A stretch of 64,000 bases of DNA, taken from assembly GCF_963676685.1 (NCBI RefSeq), contig NC_092349.1, forward strand, positions 59,751,431 through 59,815,430, given 5' to 3'. The notes below the pieces were generated by a model. It saw only the letters and a program-made list of their open reading frames with translations. It ran no database searches and was not told where the DNA came from. Position 1 is the first letter of the stretch. Every line of letters starts with the position of its first letter. A program made the position numbers and the translations under genes. This document shows positions 32,235 to 45,570 of the stretch, one piece after another. This stretch comes from Mytilus edulis (lineage: Eukaryota; Mollusca; Bivalvia; Mytilida; Mytilidae).

Positions 32235-34009
32235 ACTCGTCTAAGCATCAACCCAACAATGTTAGATCTGTAAATTTGCTTTCGCAAATTTTTGGTTCTT
32301 CCCTCGCCGGGATTCGAACCCTTGCTACTGTGATATCGTGACACCAAATCGCCTGCACTGCAGCCGTCCCGCTAGACCACACGACCACCTGGGCTATCAA
32401 TAAAAGAGCTTTCGCTGGCCGTGTGTTACCTTTCCTCGTCAGTTTTAATCTAGCGGCGTACTACAGTACATGATATATAAGGCATGAAGATGTTATTGTT
32501 ACAGATCAGCTAAATTATCTATAGTAAAGGATCCTACAAATTAATGTAATATACAGTCACAGAAAATAATTATATTTATAAGTACGTCTGAGTCAGTGAC
32601 AACTCTACAACAGATGTATCCATCGGATCGCCATCAATGATGGTGATACATGGCTGTGTACATAATGTATATACAACTCGTCTAAACATCAACCCAACAA
32701 TGTTAGATCTGTAAATTTGCTTTCGCAAATTTTTGGTTCTTCCCTCGCCGGGATTCGAACCCATGCTACTGTGATATCGTGACACCAAATCGCCTGCACT
32801 GCAGCCGTCCCGCTAGACCACACGACCACCTGGGCTATCAATAAAAGAGCTTTCGCTGGCCGTGTGTTACCTTTCCTCGTCAGTTTTAATCTAGCGGCGT
32901 ACTACAGTACATGATATATAAGGCATGAAGATGTTATTGTTACAGATCAGCTAAATTATCTATAGTAAAGGATCCTACAAATTAATGTAATATACAGTCA
33001 CAGAAAATAATTATATTTATAAGTACGTCTGAGTCAGTGACAACTCTACAACAGATGTATCCATCGGATCGCCATCAATGATGGTGATACATGGCTGTGT
33101 ACATAATGTATATACAACTCGTCTAAACATCAACCCAACAATGTTAGATCTGTAAATTTGCTTTCGCAAATTTTTGGTTCTTCCCTCGCCGGGATTCGAA
33201 CCCATGCTAATGTGATATCGTGACACCAAATCGCCTGCACTGCAGCCGTCCCGCTAGACCACACGACCACCTGGGCTCTCAATAAAAGAGCTTTCGCTGG
33301 CCGTGTGTTACCTTTCCTCGTCAGTTTTAATCTAGCGGCGTACTACAGTACATGATATATAAGGCATGAAGATGTTATTGTTACAGATCAGCTAAATTAT
33401 CTATAGTAAAGGATCCTACAAATTAATGTAATATACAGTCACAGAAAATAATTATATTTATAAGTACGTCTGAGTCAGTGACAACTCTACAACAGATGTA
33501 TCCATCGGATCGCCATCAATGATGGTGATACATGGCTGTGTACATAATGTATATACAACTCGTCTAAACATCAACCCAACAATGTTAGATCTGTAAATTT
33601 GCTTTCGCAAATTTTTGGTTCTTCCCTCGCCGGGATTCGAACCCATGCTAATGTGATATCGTGACACCAAATCGCCTGCACTGCAGCCGTCCCGCTAGAC
33701 CACACGACCACCTGGGCTCTCAATAAAAGAGCTTTCGCTGGCCGTGTGTTACCTTTCCTCGTCAGTTTTAATCTAGCGGCGTACTACAGTACATGATATA
33801 TAAGGCATGAAGATGTTATTGTTACAGATCAGCTAAATTATCTATAGTAAAGGATCCTACAAATTAATGTAATATACAGTCACAGAAAATAATTATATTT
33901 ATAAGTACGTCTGAGTCAGTGACAACTCTACAACAGATGTATCCATCGGATCGCCATCAATGATGGTGATACATGGCTGTGTACATAATGTATATACAAC
34001 TCGTCTAAA
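32232..34009 (-). repeat. 441-bp tandem satellite with tRNA-like core, array 1
   Basis: Four units of exactly 441 bp start at 32232, 32673, 33114 and 33555, plus 17 bp of a fifth. They are nearly identical; the last two share 'gctaatgtg' and 'gggctctc' variants. On the minus strand each unit holds a tRNA-like stretch with an A-box-like 'gtggtctagcggga' and a perfect-looking B box 'ggttcgaatcccgg', followed by a hairpin (atttgcgaaagcaaat). This is how RNA polymerase III-driven, tRNA-derived SINEs look. The 70-codon frame in each unit crosses the B box and is not a gene. The same unit is in array 2 in the opposite orientation. Confidence 0.9.
32303..32396 (-). other. tRNA-like sequence in a satellite unit (representative, array 1)
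   Basis: From 'ggtggtcgtgtggtctagcg' to 'ttcgaatcccggcgaggg' on the minus strand. It has A and B box spacing like a tRNA with an enlarged middle, but the acceptor stem does not pair cleanly, so it is a tRNA-derived promoter module and not a functional tRNA. It repeats every 441 bp (about 32744, 33185 and 33626). Confidence 0.55.
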
Positions 34010-37000
34010 AATATACACCTATACAACTCTTTTAGAGATGAAGCTACAAATTTTTTTTTTTGTCATGCATCTAACTGGTATAAAAAACGATAAAATAAAA
34101 AATTACAATGACAATGAATATATCCTGCTAATTAGTATATCAACCAAAGGTGAGGTATTAGAGATTAGTCTACCTATTACAGTTACGGTGTTTGAATGAT
34201 AACAAGCCGTTTAGGTTTCGGACTGTTAACGCTGGACCGACAAAACTTACAAATAAAATAATAATCAAAAGAAAGACAGTACATTCTTTTCTTATAGTGA
34301 AAAATACCTTTTTTTGAGAACATAAAAAAAGTCAAAAGTCTATGAGATATGTTTTACATATATCATGTATATCTTCATTTAAGTTGTAGATTGTGAACAC
34401 ATTATTCAGATAGATACTTTTTTATATATGAGCCATTAAAAGTAATAGAATAATACAATTATTTAAAAATAAAATCAAGGTTTGAAAATCAACACTCACG
34501 CTCCTTGATAAAATCATGTTAAATGATTAGTTGACGTTTTGATAAACATATGTTGTTTACAAGTTATCATTTTGTTAAAACTGTAATTAGTACAAAACAA
34601 ATCGTATAAATTATATTTGTATTTTGACTTTGTTCAAATTATAATTTGTACAAAAAAAGAATTTGTACAAATTCCAATTTCAAAAGAAACACATATGTTT
34701 GCGTTATCAGACTGAAGTTTATAACAAACCTATATGCTCCTGTACGATTGAAATATCTATTAAACTGATTGTTAATTTCAAAACTTTCTGCTTATTCAAT
34801 ATTCTATCGTATGCCATCTGTATAGTTGTTACATCTTTAGGATGTTCGTTTGTCATGTTTTGTGATTTTTGTCAGATTTTCGGAATCCTCTGGTCCATTT
34901 GAATGCCTTAACAATTTTTGCCCTTTGATACCCATTTTTCTTTTTATAAATCTTTTACTTGTATAATTATAAGCCATCTGTAAAGGTCTTATAACATCTT
35001 TGTTATTTTTCAAAAGCTTTTGAGAACTAAAACTTGTCAATGATAAAGCTATGAAAAGTCAAGAGAGAACATTTTCCCGCCAAAAATTCAATTGCTTATA
35101 ACTCGAAAACAAGCACATTGATCTAAATATTTTTTTTTATTCTTTGGTTCCTTTATTAATCCCTTAACAATATATACTAGTGTTATGAAAAGCTTGACAT
35201 TTTGAAACTGAGTAGCGAACCTCCTTAAGACATTTTATTCAGTGTGTAAATTTTAATACTTTAATAGTAACTTCCGATCATTAAAGCGAAATCAAAATTA
35301 TAGAGTGTATATAAAGCGCAATGGAGTTTGGTATAAGGGAAAAACACTTTTGGTACTCTAATGGCATGTAAACAGTTTTATATGTAAATACAAACTTCTC
35401 GTCAATGCCATTGAGTCGTACAACAAAGAACTTCCTTCACAGCCATTCATTATAACAATTCTTTATATAAACAGAGTAATAGAATCATCGAAATATGAAT
35501 ATTAAGCTCAAACTCAGACATGTACATACAGTACATTTTAAGTCTTGCTCCTATATATGTGCCAATGGGACAAGAAGACAAACTAGTCGGACATCCGCCT
35601 GACTGTAATTACCCCTGCAGTGATATACCTGTGTAATACCTTGTTGGAAGGTCGTAAATTAATCTGTAGCTGTGATTGATAAATTTGTAATCTTACCTAT
35701 TCATTTGATAGATTAATGAATGATAGCATCCTGTAACCTATTTCACCGTTTTCATAGATGAAATTACGGATAAAAAAATATTTCAGTTTTTATTTATTAG
35801 CTAAAATATGAACATTAAAATTGTTTATTTCAGCTTAGTTAGATATTTCATCATGCTAGATATAAGTCATGTACAAAACAATTGTTATTCACTTAAAACT
35901 TTGGAAATTAATCAGTTTTAAACTATAAACTTATTTTTCTTCCGATTTCACATTCCCCGTAAGAGCCTCTGCATTTATTTTCTCATGTCGATCACTGCTG
36001 GAATTTGACCTAGATCAGCCGAACCAATTTATGAAAGAATTTACGGCTGAATAAACAGAAAAGGATAATTATTTTTGGTGAATGCATAAAAAATTTCTAA
36101 AAAGAATCATTTAATAACATTAACGGTACCAATTTTTCTGCACCAGATGCGCATTTCGACAAATAATGTCTCTTCAGTGATGCTCGTGGCCAAAATATGT
36201 AAAATCCAAAGCTTATATAAAAGATGTAGAGCTATAATCCAAAAGTTCCAATTATACATACACATCCAAATTGTTCAATCCTTCTAACTGAATCATTTTT
36301 CAAAATCGGGGAAATAAATAAGTTGTAACAAAATTAATTCCCACATCTCCATACCCGTAAGAGCCTTATCATTTTAGTTTTTCATCAGTCAATACACTTA
36401 TTTGACCCTGGCAATCTGACCTATTGATATAACTCGTGTTCACCGTTAAGTATTTTACCGCCAATATTAGCTCGTACTGTCGGCAGGATTTTGTAAATTG
36501 TTGTCAGCTAGAAAACATCCTTTATAAAATGAGTGAGGTCAAGTTCATTTTATGAATTAATAATGTGTTTAATTGATATTACGGATAAATTTAATTATAT
36601 AATTACGAATTTGTTTGCTTTGTGTCAAAAAATGTACGTTTCCGACAATCTAACAGTAGATTGTAATGCATGATTAATTTTTTGATTTGCACCTGATATA
36701 CCGTAATTCACCAACTTGTTAAAGAATACTTAAAATATGAACTGTTACTTAATGACAAGAAATTGATTATATTTTACCATGTTTATATATGAGTTGTATA
36801 AAATTAAGGATGAAAGGGGATCATGTAGGTAGCTGTACCTGACAAATAATTGAGTTATGACTGTCAGGCATATGTCGCCAAATGTACTGTATGTTTTGCG
36901 GTTGCAAATTACCACCCATATAATTTAATATATTATTTTTGTAAACTTTTGGGCAAACACTTTTTTCGATTTCGCTGTGTTGAAATTGAAAATTTAAAAC

Positions 37001-39154
37001 AACCTATTGAACAGGAAATTTTTCTATTCTATTGCATAACAAACCGAAACGAAAAAGTGCGGTATAGTTTTGAAAAATGTATAACAAAATAAAATGATAT
37101 ACTGCGAAATTTGATGAAAAGTATTAACGGCATACGCAGCTAGACAAGTCAATATAAGGGTCGATAACTCTGTCGGCACAGCTCGGCTGGTAAATGGCTG
37201 ATACATAAAGGTAGCAGTACTAGTATACCGCTGTTCGAAATTCCTAAATCGATTGAGAAGAAAACAAATCTGGGTTACAAACTAAAACTGAGGGAAACAC
37301 ATCAAATATAAGAAGGAACTACGACACAACAGAAACACAACATTAAAGTGCAACGCACACAGAAACGAGCTATAATATAACAATGGCAATTTTCCTGACT
37401 TGGTACAGGAAAATAGTGGGTTGAACCTGGTGTTGTGGCTAGCCAAACCTTCCGCTTTTATGACAATGTTAAATATAACATTAAAATGACAACATTACAT
37501 AACATTATATGATAAATAATTTTATCTAATTATGTGTATTTTATCTTAAATTTCCAATAGGTCAAATTTCAATATTAATTTTGTCAACAACAAAAAACAA
37601 CAGAAAAAAATACTTTAAAGATATTGATTTTATTTCATTATTATTGATCTGATATTATATCTTGTATTGATATCGTACATTTTTTTTAAACTTAGTTTGT
37701 TTAATAGAGGATTATAACATGGACATTTGGTTTTTGATATGTTTCCTATGTAATACCTGAATAATTGTGTGATGTAGTCTTGATGTATATTGTCAGGCTT
37801 CCCTGGTGTTTTGCCTTCCTTAGAGAAATAAATAGACGTGTGTTCTTATTTAGGTATGTGCCTTTGTGTATCTTAATGCAGATTTCATAATATACATGGA
37901 TTACAACAAATTTATTTTTTTCAAAAAACTACAATTAAAACTATATGGAAAAACATAATGAGAAAGGCAAATTTATTTGAAGTATGAACACAATAAATGA
38001 CAAAGCCGCCATTTTGAAAATTCCAACATGGTCGAAAAATTCATAGTTTCAAATTGATAAGAGACATAATTAGCCAACGAACTAAACTGTTAAAAATAGA
38101 ATGCAGTGCTAAACATATGTTTCAGATATTACAATATAGCATCAAATTTATACTTTTGTGTAAGGAATTTGTGAAATTGATGCATAAGAAGGCTAAAGTT
38201 TGTTAGTTTTTACAATACAGACTATGGGCACATCTGGAAAAAAGAGGATTATTTACAATTGATCAGGGACGTAATGTCGTCTGAATTAAAACTATCAGGT
38301 TCAATATGTGAAGAGATATATATGTAAGAAAGGAAAGATTAGCAAAAGCTAGCAAACGGTAACATTAGAGTTTATTGAAGGGCCAGTTTATGAGACAAAT
38401 TTACTAAAGATGGCGGAGTGCTACGTCAGCTAAGTCACGTGATGTCTAACATAGTTTGGTATGTATTGACGTCATTGCAAATCATGATATCATACGAATA
38501 AAATCTCCCAAGCTGAAGGTTGGCCAAACATGTGTACGCTGCAAATTTTAAAAATCTATCTTTAAAATGAATTTCTTATATAGTTTTTATTTTCATTTTG
38601 TTCTATTGCATTTATCGCATAATATGATAACGGATATGTACAAGTAAATATGTGATCTCACTCATAAGTTACATTTCGTTAACTGTTGATTAGACAGTAA
38701 ATTGGATCCAGCATAAATAAACCATTAAAAATAAATTGCAATAATTGTAGAAATTATACGAATTTAACACATTTTTTTCGGAAGGTTTTTTAATATATAA
38801 TTCATGCAAACCATAGACTTTTATATATACTTTTGATTTTTTTAGTTTTAAATTATTTTTTTCCTCAGGGGGTAAAATAAAAAATGGCTTGGACCAGTGT
38901 GAAAATCCCAAACAAATTTATGGCTTGCATGAATAACTGAGTAGTAGTATTAATCAGATATAAACGTCTCGGTAATATTGTGGTGACATGTGCACTCGTA
39001 CAAGTATAAGATTTACCAACGATAAATTGTTTTAGCATATGAATAGGAAATTTGTAAATTAATTCTGGTGATTAGTATACGAAACAGAAAAGTTGAAAAG
39101 TTAACATTAAAGAAGAAAAAAACTTTTTCGTTATATTGAATAGCGTCACCAGCT
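34010..39154. other. Long stretch without a supported gene
   Basis: A/T-rich, with only short incidental open frames (up to 80 codons). A diverged copy of the dispersed 'cagatgcgcatttcgaca' motif lies at about 36130-36185 and part of the 14360-type repeat at about 37375-37480. Two 'ccgtaagagcct' blocks (35957 and 36355) are a weak repeat. No splice-consistent exon with recognisable homology was seen. Confidence 0.5.
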
Positions 39155-42100
39155 TTAACTCTGTAATCGATATTCACACATATAGGTACAATTTCCTCGA
39201 AGATTAATAACCCCCCACTCGTAGTTTTTCAACCGAACCATACGGATAACGTTAGATTTTTCACTAGGTTCATTTGGTAGCCACCTGAAATACTCCATCG
39301 TAGATCCATCGTTGTACGTCCATTTACCTTGTGTCTTTTCACCTTGTATACAGATTTCATCAGGGTACACTTTTCCGATGTCAGCTGAAATAAATGCATG
39401 TCTGTAATTATTATCAATTAGGGCTATAAATATTTGCTGTTGTGAACTTGACCTTTCACACAGCTGCCTCAAAATGAATTTAAGTATCTTAAACAAAAGC
39501 TCATTACCCTTTCGTAATTGATACATCCTTTATATATTAACGATATTGTCTGGAAGAAGTTTGTTCTCTGAAGTATAAATAATCAATAGAGGTTTCCAAA
39601 GGAATTGTACCAAAGTTTAAGACGATTGGTTCAAAAGATATAATTCGAAAACATTTTATGCTGCTGAAACTTTATCTTTGACTATTGACCCATTGACTTC
39701 ATTGGGGGCCTTTTTCATTCATGGGTTATTAATCTAACACATATTGCTAAAGATGTCTGATAAATACCATAACATATAGCCGCTGTCACCGTGACCTTTG
39801 AACCAATGACTTAAAGAATTGGGTTAATAATCCAATAATTCAATAATGTCTTCTTATTGCATATGTTCTAAAGTATTTATACTTAATTGATGATATGAGA
39901 GTACTAAGGATATTTCTAAATACTTAGGAATATTCTGGAAAACTTGAATCAAGTACATATATGTGGCATTGGTTTAAACGTTGTGGGTAAGGAACTCTCG
40001 AAATATTATCTTTCCTTAAGGTAGTGAAGGAAATTATATTATTTTTAACGTTTGATTGCAAATGATTGATACCCATTCATTTTGGAAATCGTAAGATTTT
40101 TTGTTATAAAGAAATATGTTTTCCTTTTTTTCCGTAATCTTATCATGCTTATTGCATTCTTTCTATAATTATAACATTTCCTAAAGTAAAAATATAATAT
40201 TATTAGTTACATAGTGTGCTAGTGACCTAATACGGTATATATGGGGTTAGTAAATTCCATATGGGGTGAGAGCGAAGCTCGAATCCCCATATGGAATTTA
40301 CTGACCCCATATATACCGTATTACGTCACTAGCACACTATGTAACGAATTTATCTTACCGACTATCTTAACGTGAAAAATTTAGACTAGTGACCTTTCAA
40401 AACGAGCAAGTCTTCAATACAGTTAGCATTAACATGATGACAACTTGTTAGATTTAAATGTGTTTTCTGAATTTATTTCACTTGATCATCACTTTCTTCG
40501 TCTGTTGAAATCTTTAAGATTTTTTCTCAGTACTGTTTTGTTTTTCTAAAGGGACGTAACACCACTATTAACCGTGTATGAAATAAGCCCTGCCTCCTTA
40601 TTACCTTATATGGAATATAAAGGGACGTAACTCCACTACTAACCGTGTATGGAATAAGCCCCGCCTCCCAACTAACCTAACATTGAATATACACGGTTTT
40701 CACGAGGACGCTTTTAACCAATCATATTCCTAGAAATGTATAGGAGGTCAGATAAAATGATTTATTACTTACACATATTAAGTAACTTTTCGGTATTGTA
40801 AATCCTTGGCTTTAAAATGTTCGGCTCTAAGCGTTTCTGATGGAGGCAAATCCATAAAACTGGTTCAGACAATTTATAACGTGTTGTTTTCTATTTTATT
40901 GTATTACTTAAGGATGTAGACCTAGGTTAAGGGAGATAACTCTTTAAATCAGACAAGCGTTTGTAAAAGTCAAGTTCACCTATGTATTTTAAGCATTTAC
41001 CTGAAACAGATTGAAAATAATCTATGTAACCTAGAAGCTTAGAATATGTTTTTGAAAATGGTTGACACAAACGTACTGATGATTTTAAAAGTTATTTCCC
41101 TTAACCTAGGTCTACCTCCTTAATTACCTGTAACAAGCTTGATATACTCTTGTCTTTCAATGGAATCAATACGCATGAGCTCAGTTCCTGTACACACGAA
41201 ACCTGTATCAATAACAGATCTTGGAATTGGCGGTTTAAATTCATAACACAAGTCCAGTTCTCTGTAGTAGAAGAAGTTGACCAAACAGCGACCGGCACCT
41301 GGTAAGATGGTTATTAACTGTAGTTATTATAGTATGGAAAAAAATATTGATAGATGAAATAGTAAGTAAACTAAAAATGTTTATTTTAAGATCAAGAAAT
41401 TTATTGTTTAATATATCCATCAATAGTCATTTTTTTTATCTAAGAATAGAGAAATATGTGGGATTTTCATCAACTATTGTTGACGGACATTTTAAACAAT
41501 TATTTCTTTACACAGTGTCCATATTAAAAACAAAGATGACATTGTTATCTAACAAAGTAAATCAAAAAAATATCATCCTGAAAGTTAACGTTGGAAGATA
41601 TCAAATTTTATACCACTTACACTGTGAGAGAGACCCGAGTTGTAATTATAGTTTTCTGTCTTGGCATGGAATTTTTTGTAATGGCATGTTCCTTAAATAC
41701 ATTTGTATTTCAGAATTTCAAACAAAGCTGTTGATTTGGTATTTATGTCCAGCGGTTCCAATGCAAATTTCAAGTAAGTGAGTGGGTTGCAGGACCTTAC
41801 GTCTATAAATTAAGTGAAATACTTGATCAGTGTTATGCAAAAAAACAACAAGATAAAGGTTTCAACACTATTATTTCACTACTCTGCTTCACTATTTGCT
41901 TTTCATTTTCAACCTTACAGATTTTCCGTATTTATTTATATAATCAAGGTTAAGGACATGTACCAAACATGCTTCAAAAGAACGAAAATTATGCATTCAA
42001 TATACTTGTGCATTATCTTTAGTTCGTAAAAATTAAACCTTTCTGAATAAGTAACGATACTTGTTTTCTACTTGTCCACATAATAAAGATAGGGTTATGT

Positions 42101-43131
42101 ACACACACAAAAAAACATCCAGAAGAAATTTAATGTCTTTTCCCTGAAACACCACCTGAGAATATGTTGATTTAAAATCCTAATGAATTATAATAAAATT
42201 TTACCCTAATTTCATGTGATTTAAAAAGAGTGGTGAAAGATACCAAAGAGTATTCAAACTTATTTGTCATGGCAACACAAAAACTGAAAACTTACCAAAA
42301 AGGCTAACATTATGCAAAAAACAACATAAAAAACAAAACACTTAGCAACCCCAACCGGAGCTGAAGTCAACGGGGCACCAGCTGATTACTATGATTAATT
42401 TGACATTAAACAAGTACAATCTTATTGAAGGCGATAACAATAGATTGTAAAGAATAACTTTATAACGGGTTTTTTTCTGAAAACAAGACTCATCAGTGAC
42501 GCTCGAACCAAAAACGTTTAAAAGGCCATATAATGTAAAAGATTGAAAAAACATTGAGGGCCAACACTGGAGTAGAAAATCATCAACATGTGGAAAAAAT
42601 CAAATTTAACATAATCAACAATAATTCATATCAACACAGAACTGCAGACTACTGGTCTGGTGATACAATTGGGAAGGAAACTACCATCAGCAGTGACACC
42701 GACCCAGTGTTTGTAAAACAACGTATCGTATGTCCTAGGATTAAATGTTTTAACCGGGGGAAAAAACGACGTTACTTGTGCATAAATTTATAAAACTTAC
42801 GTTCCTGTGAAAGGTAAAATTTCCACCCTTTCTCTGAGATTGACATCACAGTATAGGTGAACGAATTTGAGTGTAAAATACACATTCCTGTAAGATTGTT
42901 GTAGAAGAATGATACACAACGCTTATTTGACAAACACATCACACCGCATTCACTTACAAATATATCAAAATAGCTTCCAATGGCGTTCTCTACTTCGTAC
43001 ATGTTGTCATATTCAGGTTTAAGGTGCGCTGAGATCAATCTAGTTCTTGATTCACTTATAACAGCAATGAACATAGTTTGCATGTATAGAAATATGATAG
43101 ATATGATAATTTTTGTCATGTCGAATGACAT
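39155..43131 (-). CDS. Secreted PAN/apple-like plus C-type lectin protein (complete, 3 exons)
   Basis: CDS exons on the minus strand: 43131-42801, 41298-41128 and 39384-39155, stop TAA. Junctions are GT/AG, both introns phase 1, sum 732 nt, 243 residues. Exon 1 starts with a hydrophobic signal (about residues 6-25) and a PAN/apple-like domain: cysteines at 62, 66, 72 and 84 in ECGVMCLSNKRC and NNLTGMC. Exon 2 opens the C-type lectin domain: CLVNFFYYRELDLCYEF, then VCTGTELMRIDSIERQEYI (the usual C-x3-L-x-x-I...Q-x-YI segment). Exon 3 completes it: ICIQGEKTQGKWTYNDGS, FRWLPNEPS, and CTYMCEYRLQS at the end. The EPN-like sugar motif is replaced by NEPS, and the usual WND is EWGV, so classic calcium-dependent mannose binding is doubtful. 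PAN-lectin combinations are widespread secreted proteins in molluscs, where lectins act in immunity or mucus; the role here is inference. Confidence 0.85.
40206..40345. repeat. 140-bp near-perfect palindrome (foldback)
   Basis: The left arm from 'gttacatagtgtgctagtga' through 'tacggtatatatgggg' and 'taaattccatatgggg' pairs with the right arm ending 'cactagcacactatgtaac'; the centre is 'agagcgaagctcg'. Arms are about 65 bp with a few mismatches. It lies in intron 2 of the PAN-lectin gene. Ends 'gtta...taac' could include a target duplication. Confidence 0.8.
40549..40695 (+). repeat. 70-bp tandem duplication
   Basis: 'aaagggacgtaac.ccacta' followed by 'aaccgtgtatg.aataagcc' occurs at about 40549 and again at about 40619, with about 90 percent identity. 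Intronic. Confidence 0.6.
42225..42345 (+). repeat. Diverged dispersed repeat (retroelement-tail family)
   Basis: 'gtggtgaaagataccaaaga' and 'catggcaacacaaaaactga' match the 10855-10930 block in diverged form. It is followed at about 42475 by a copy of the 'actcatcagtgacgctcgaa' motif. Intronic. Confidence 0.45.
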
Positions 43132-45566
43132 TCCAAGAAGATCAACTTCAATAGCTTGCTCTTACAAAATTATCAGTAAGTTGTTTTTCTTTGCGCTGAC
43201 ATTATATGATCAGGTGATGCGCATTATGTCATGTATGTGTTGATTGGTCTGTTTCCACTTTTGAAATATTTCAAGCTATGGTTTTTTTTTTCCTTGCTGA
43301 AGATATTATCTTGGTTTACTGCTGAAGCGTTTAGGTTTGTTAAATTGATGTCAAATACGGTTATATTGAAATAATTATGATTAATTAATGAGCTTTTAGA
43401 ATTACATAACTACTCGATTGGTTGCATTTTAAATGGATGCTTTTATTATGCGAAGAGAATGCTTAATTGGACACCAAATTATAAACCACTGATTTATTTC
43501 TATTTGCTAGGAGCAACGGGACAAACATCTATAAAATGCAAACACACAGAACAATTTACATAATAAATAATTCCAAAAATTTTAAATGGTTCGACCTGGG
43601 TGAAAGGCATATTCTATAGAGAATACAAGATGTTCATATAACAGGATAAGTTATTCACACAAAAGATATTTACAATGCATATGTTTTTAAAATATTTAGT
43701 AGATTCTAGATATCTACTTCTTCTAAATCTCGACCAAATGACTTACAAAGTGTATGTACATGTAAGAGGACAATTAGTAAAAGAAAAACACGTTACTTGC
43801 ATGGCAAAACGCTAGTAATCTGAAAGTTAATAAAACATACAAATACAAACAAAACATTTTGACCCAAAACTATATTGTATTATATTATATACTTTATAGT
43901 ATTTAACGTATTTATAGATTATCGTTTATCGTCTCAACGAGATTGATTTTCTCGCGTGAGCCGGTACGGCGAAAGTGAGAAAAGCAAAAAATCGAGTGGA
44001 GATGACCAATGATAATCTGTTTATCGCTATTTTACCTATGACGATGTTGTCAAGTTCATGTCAATTTCATTAGCAACGCAACGTGCCCCTTTAATTTTTA
44101 GCGATAATTTTTCATATCACTTGACTCCTCTGAGCAAGATCAAAGAAAAATTTCTTACAACAGCGATAAATATAGATTATCGTGAAATTGTACAGCATTT
44201 TGTTTTTATTTTGACTCTGTAAATGTATTGAAAATATAACATTAATTAAAATTGAAATATCATTTTAAACACATCCATCTATACTATTAAAAAATGACAT
44301 TTCATTGAGCCTCTGAAACCATACAGAGTCGGAAATATTTGTGATATGACGTATGAATGAAGTGTTTTGTATTGCCTTAATTTGTCTTTGAAAAAAAAAA
44401 ATTCACAGAAAGCCTCAATTTTTGAGAAAATATCCAAATTCGGAGACCGTTAACGATCCGTGTCTTATACGCTTTCGTGCATGCTCAGTCAACGTACTGC
44501 CAATTTTATTTAACATCCGATTTAAACGAGATTTTGTTTCCATTGTGTTATATAATTACTCATTTTAATCCCTTTCGGATATGTCAACGGATATAAATAT
44601 AGACGAATTATTATACATTGTACATATAGATGAAAAACAATTTCTTGATAAAAACACTATTCTACAGTACGAAATTAGACAGCATTATAACATATTCGAG
44701 GTCACTGCTAACATAACAATGTTAAAGAGCATTAAAACTAAAAATTTCCAAACTGAGTGTAGAAAAGGCAATCGTTGCCTGGGAGTGCAAAAAAAACTAA
44801 GTTGTTAAAATTTATTAAAGATATCAGGCTTATAAATGAAACAATACATAACCTCATCAAATGCAATCGAATATAAAACAGTTGGCATTTTGAATATTTG
44901 TACATTTAAATAATATCACAACTTAACGAAATAATACATTTTTAAAATACAATCTGAAAAAAAAAGTTAAAAAAAAGAAGTAAAAACGAGAACATGGAGA
45001 ATTAAAATCAATTATTGTGGCTAATTGGATTCAACATTTATGATGCACGTCTAGCCTAAAGAAATTTCAGATGGTATCGCACTTATGTCTGTTACTTGTC
45101 AGTATAACGAAGAATTTAACCTTTGCTAATTATTGCATTCTTATGAATTGACGGTAAGATACAGATTTTGTTTAGCAACTAAAATGAGAAAAAAATCGAA
45201 GCGAAAGAGAAAATCAATTATAGGTTTCATGTTAATAGGCAAATATTTAAAACAAATCCGGTTAAATTCGACTTTTTATAGGACTGAACTACTAGAAGAA
45301 ATCGTCTGACAGTTTGACGTAGATTAATAACATGTAGTGCTTAACATTACGTATGAACAGTTCTGTCATGTCAGATTTTGGCTCTTCGTCAAAATACTAG
45401 ATAGACAAAACTTGATTTACCCCTTTGTTGTAATTTTTAGCCAACCCAACCAACTTGGTTGACCGGTAGTGTCGTCGGACATATATTTCTAAAGAAGATA
45501 CCTCAATGATGATTGAAACTAAGTTGGTTAGATTAGTCCAAGTTGTTTCAGAAGAGAAGATGTGTG
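43132..45566. other. No supported gene; possible diverged inverted repeat 43910-44185
   Basis: Around 43913 ('atagattatcgtttatcg') and 44165-44185 ('gcgataaatatagattatcg') related sequence recurs on both edges of a block of about 270 bp with an internal 'gtgagccggtacggcgaaag' segment. This may be an old repeat. A 75-codon plus-strand frame at 44581 has no recognisable motif, and I do not call it. Confidence 0.4.
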
Positions 45567-45570
45567 TTAA

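Noticed and set aside
32576-33670. Repeated 70-codon frames (and the same ones at 58124-59218)
   Set aside because: Each frame crosses the tRNA-like B box of the 441-bp satellite. Identity between copies is DNA-level homogenisation and not protein conservation.
41347-41781. 144-codon plus-strand frame in intron 1 of the PAN-lectin gene
   Set aside because: A/T-rich and Ile/Phe/Lys-rich composition, no domain, antisense to a well-supported gene. A Cys-containing stretch looks vaguely PAN-like but is too weak.
44581-44808. 75-codon plus-strand ORF
   Set aside because: No signal peptide, domain, splice context or second copy; it could be chance in A/T-rich DNA.
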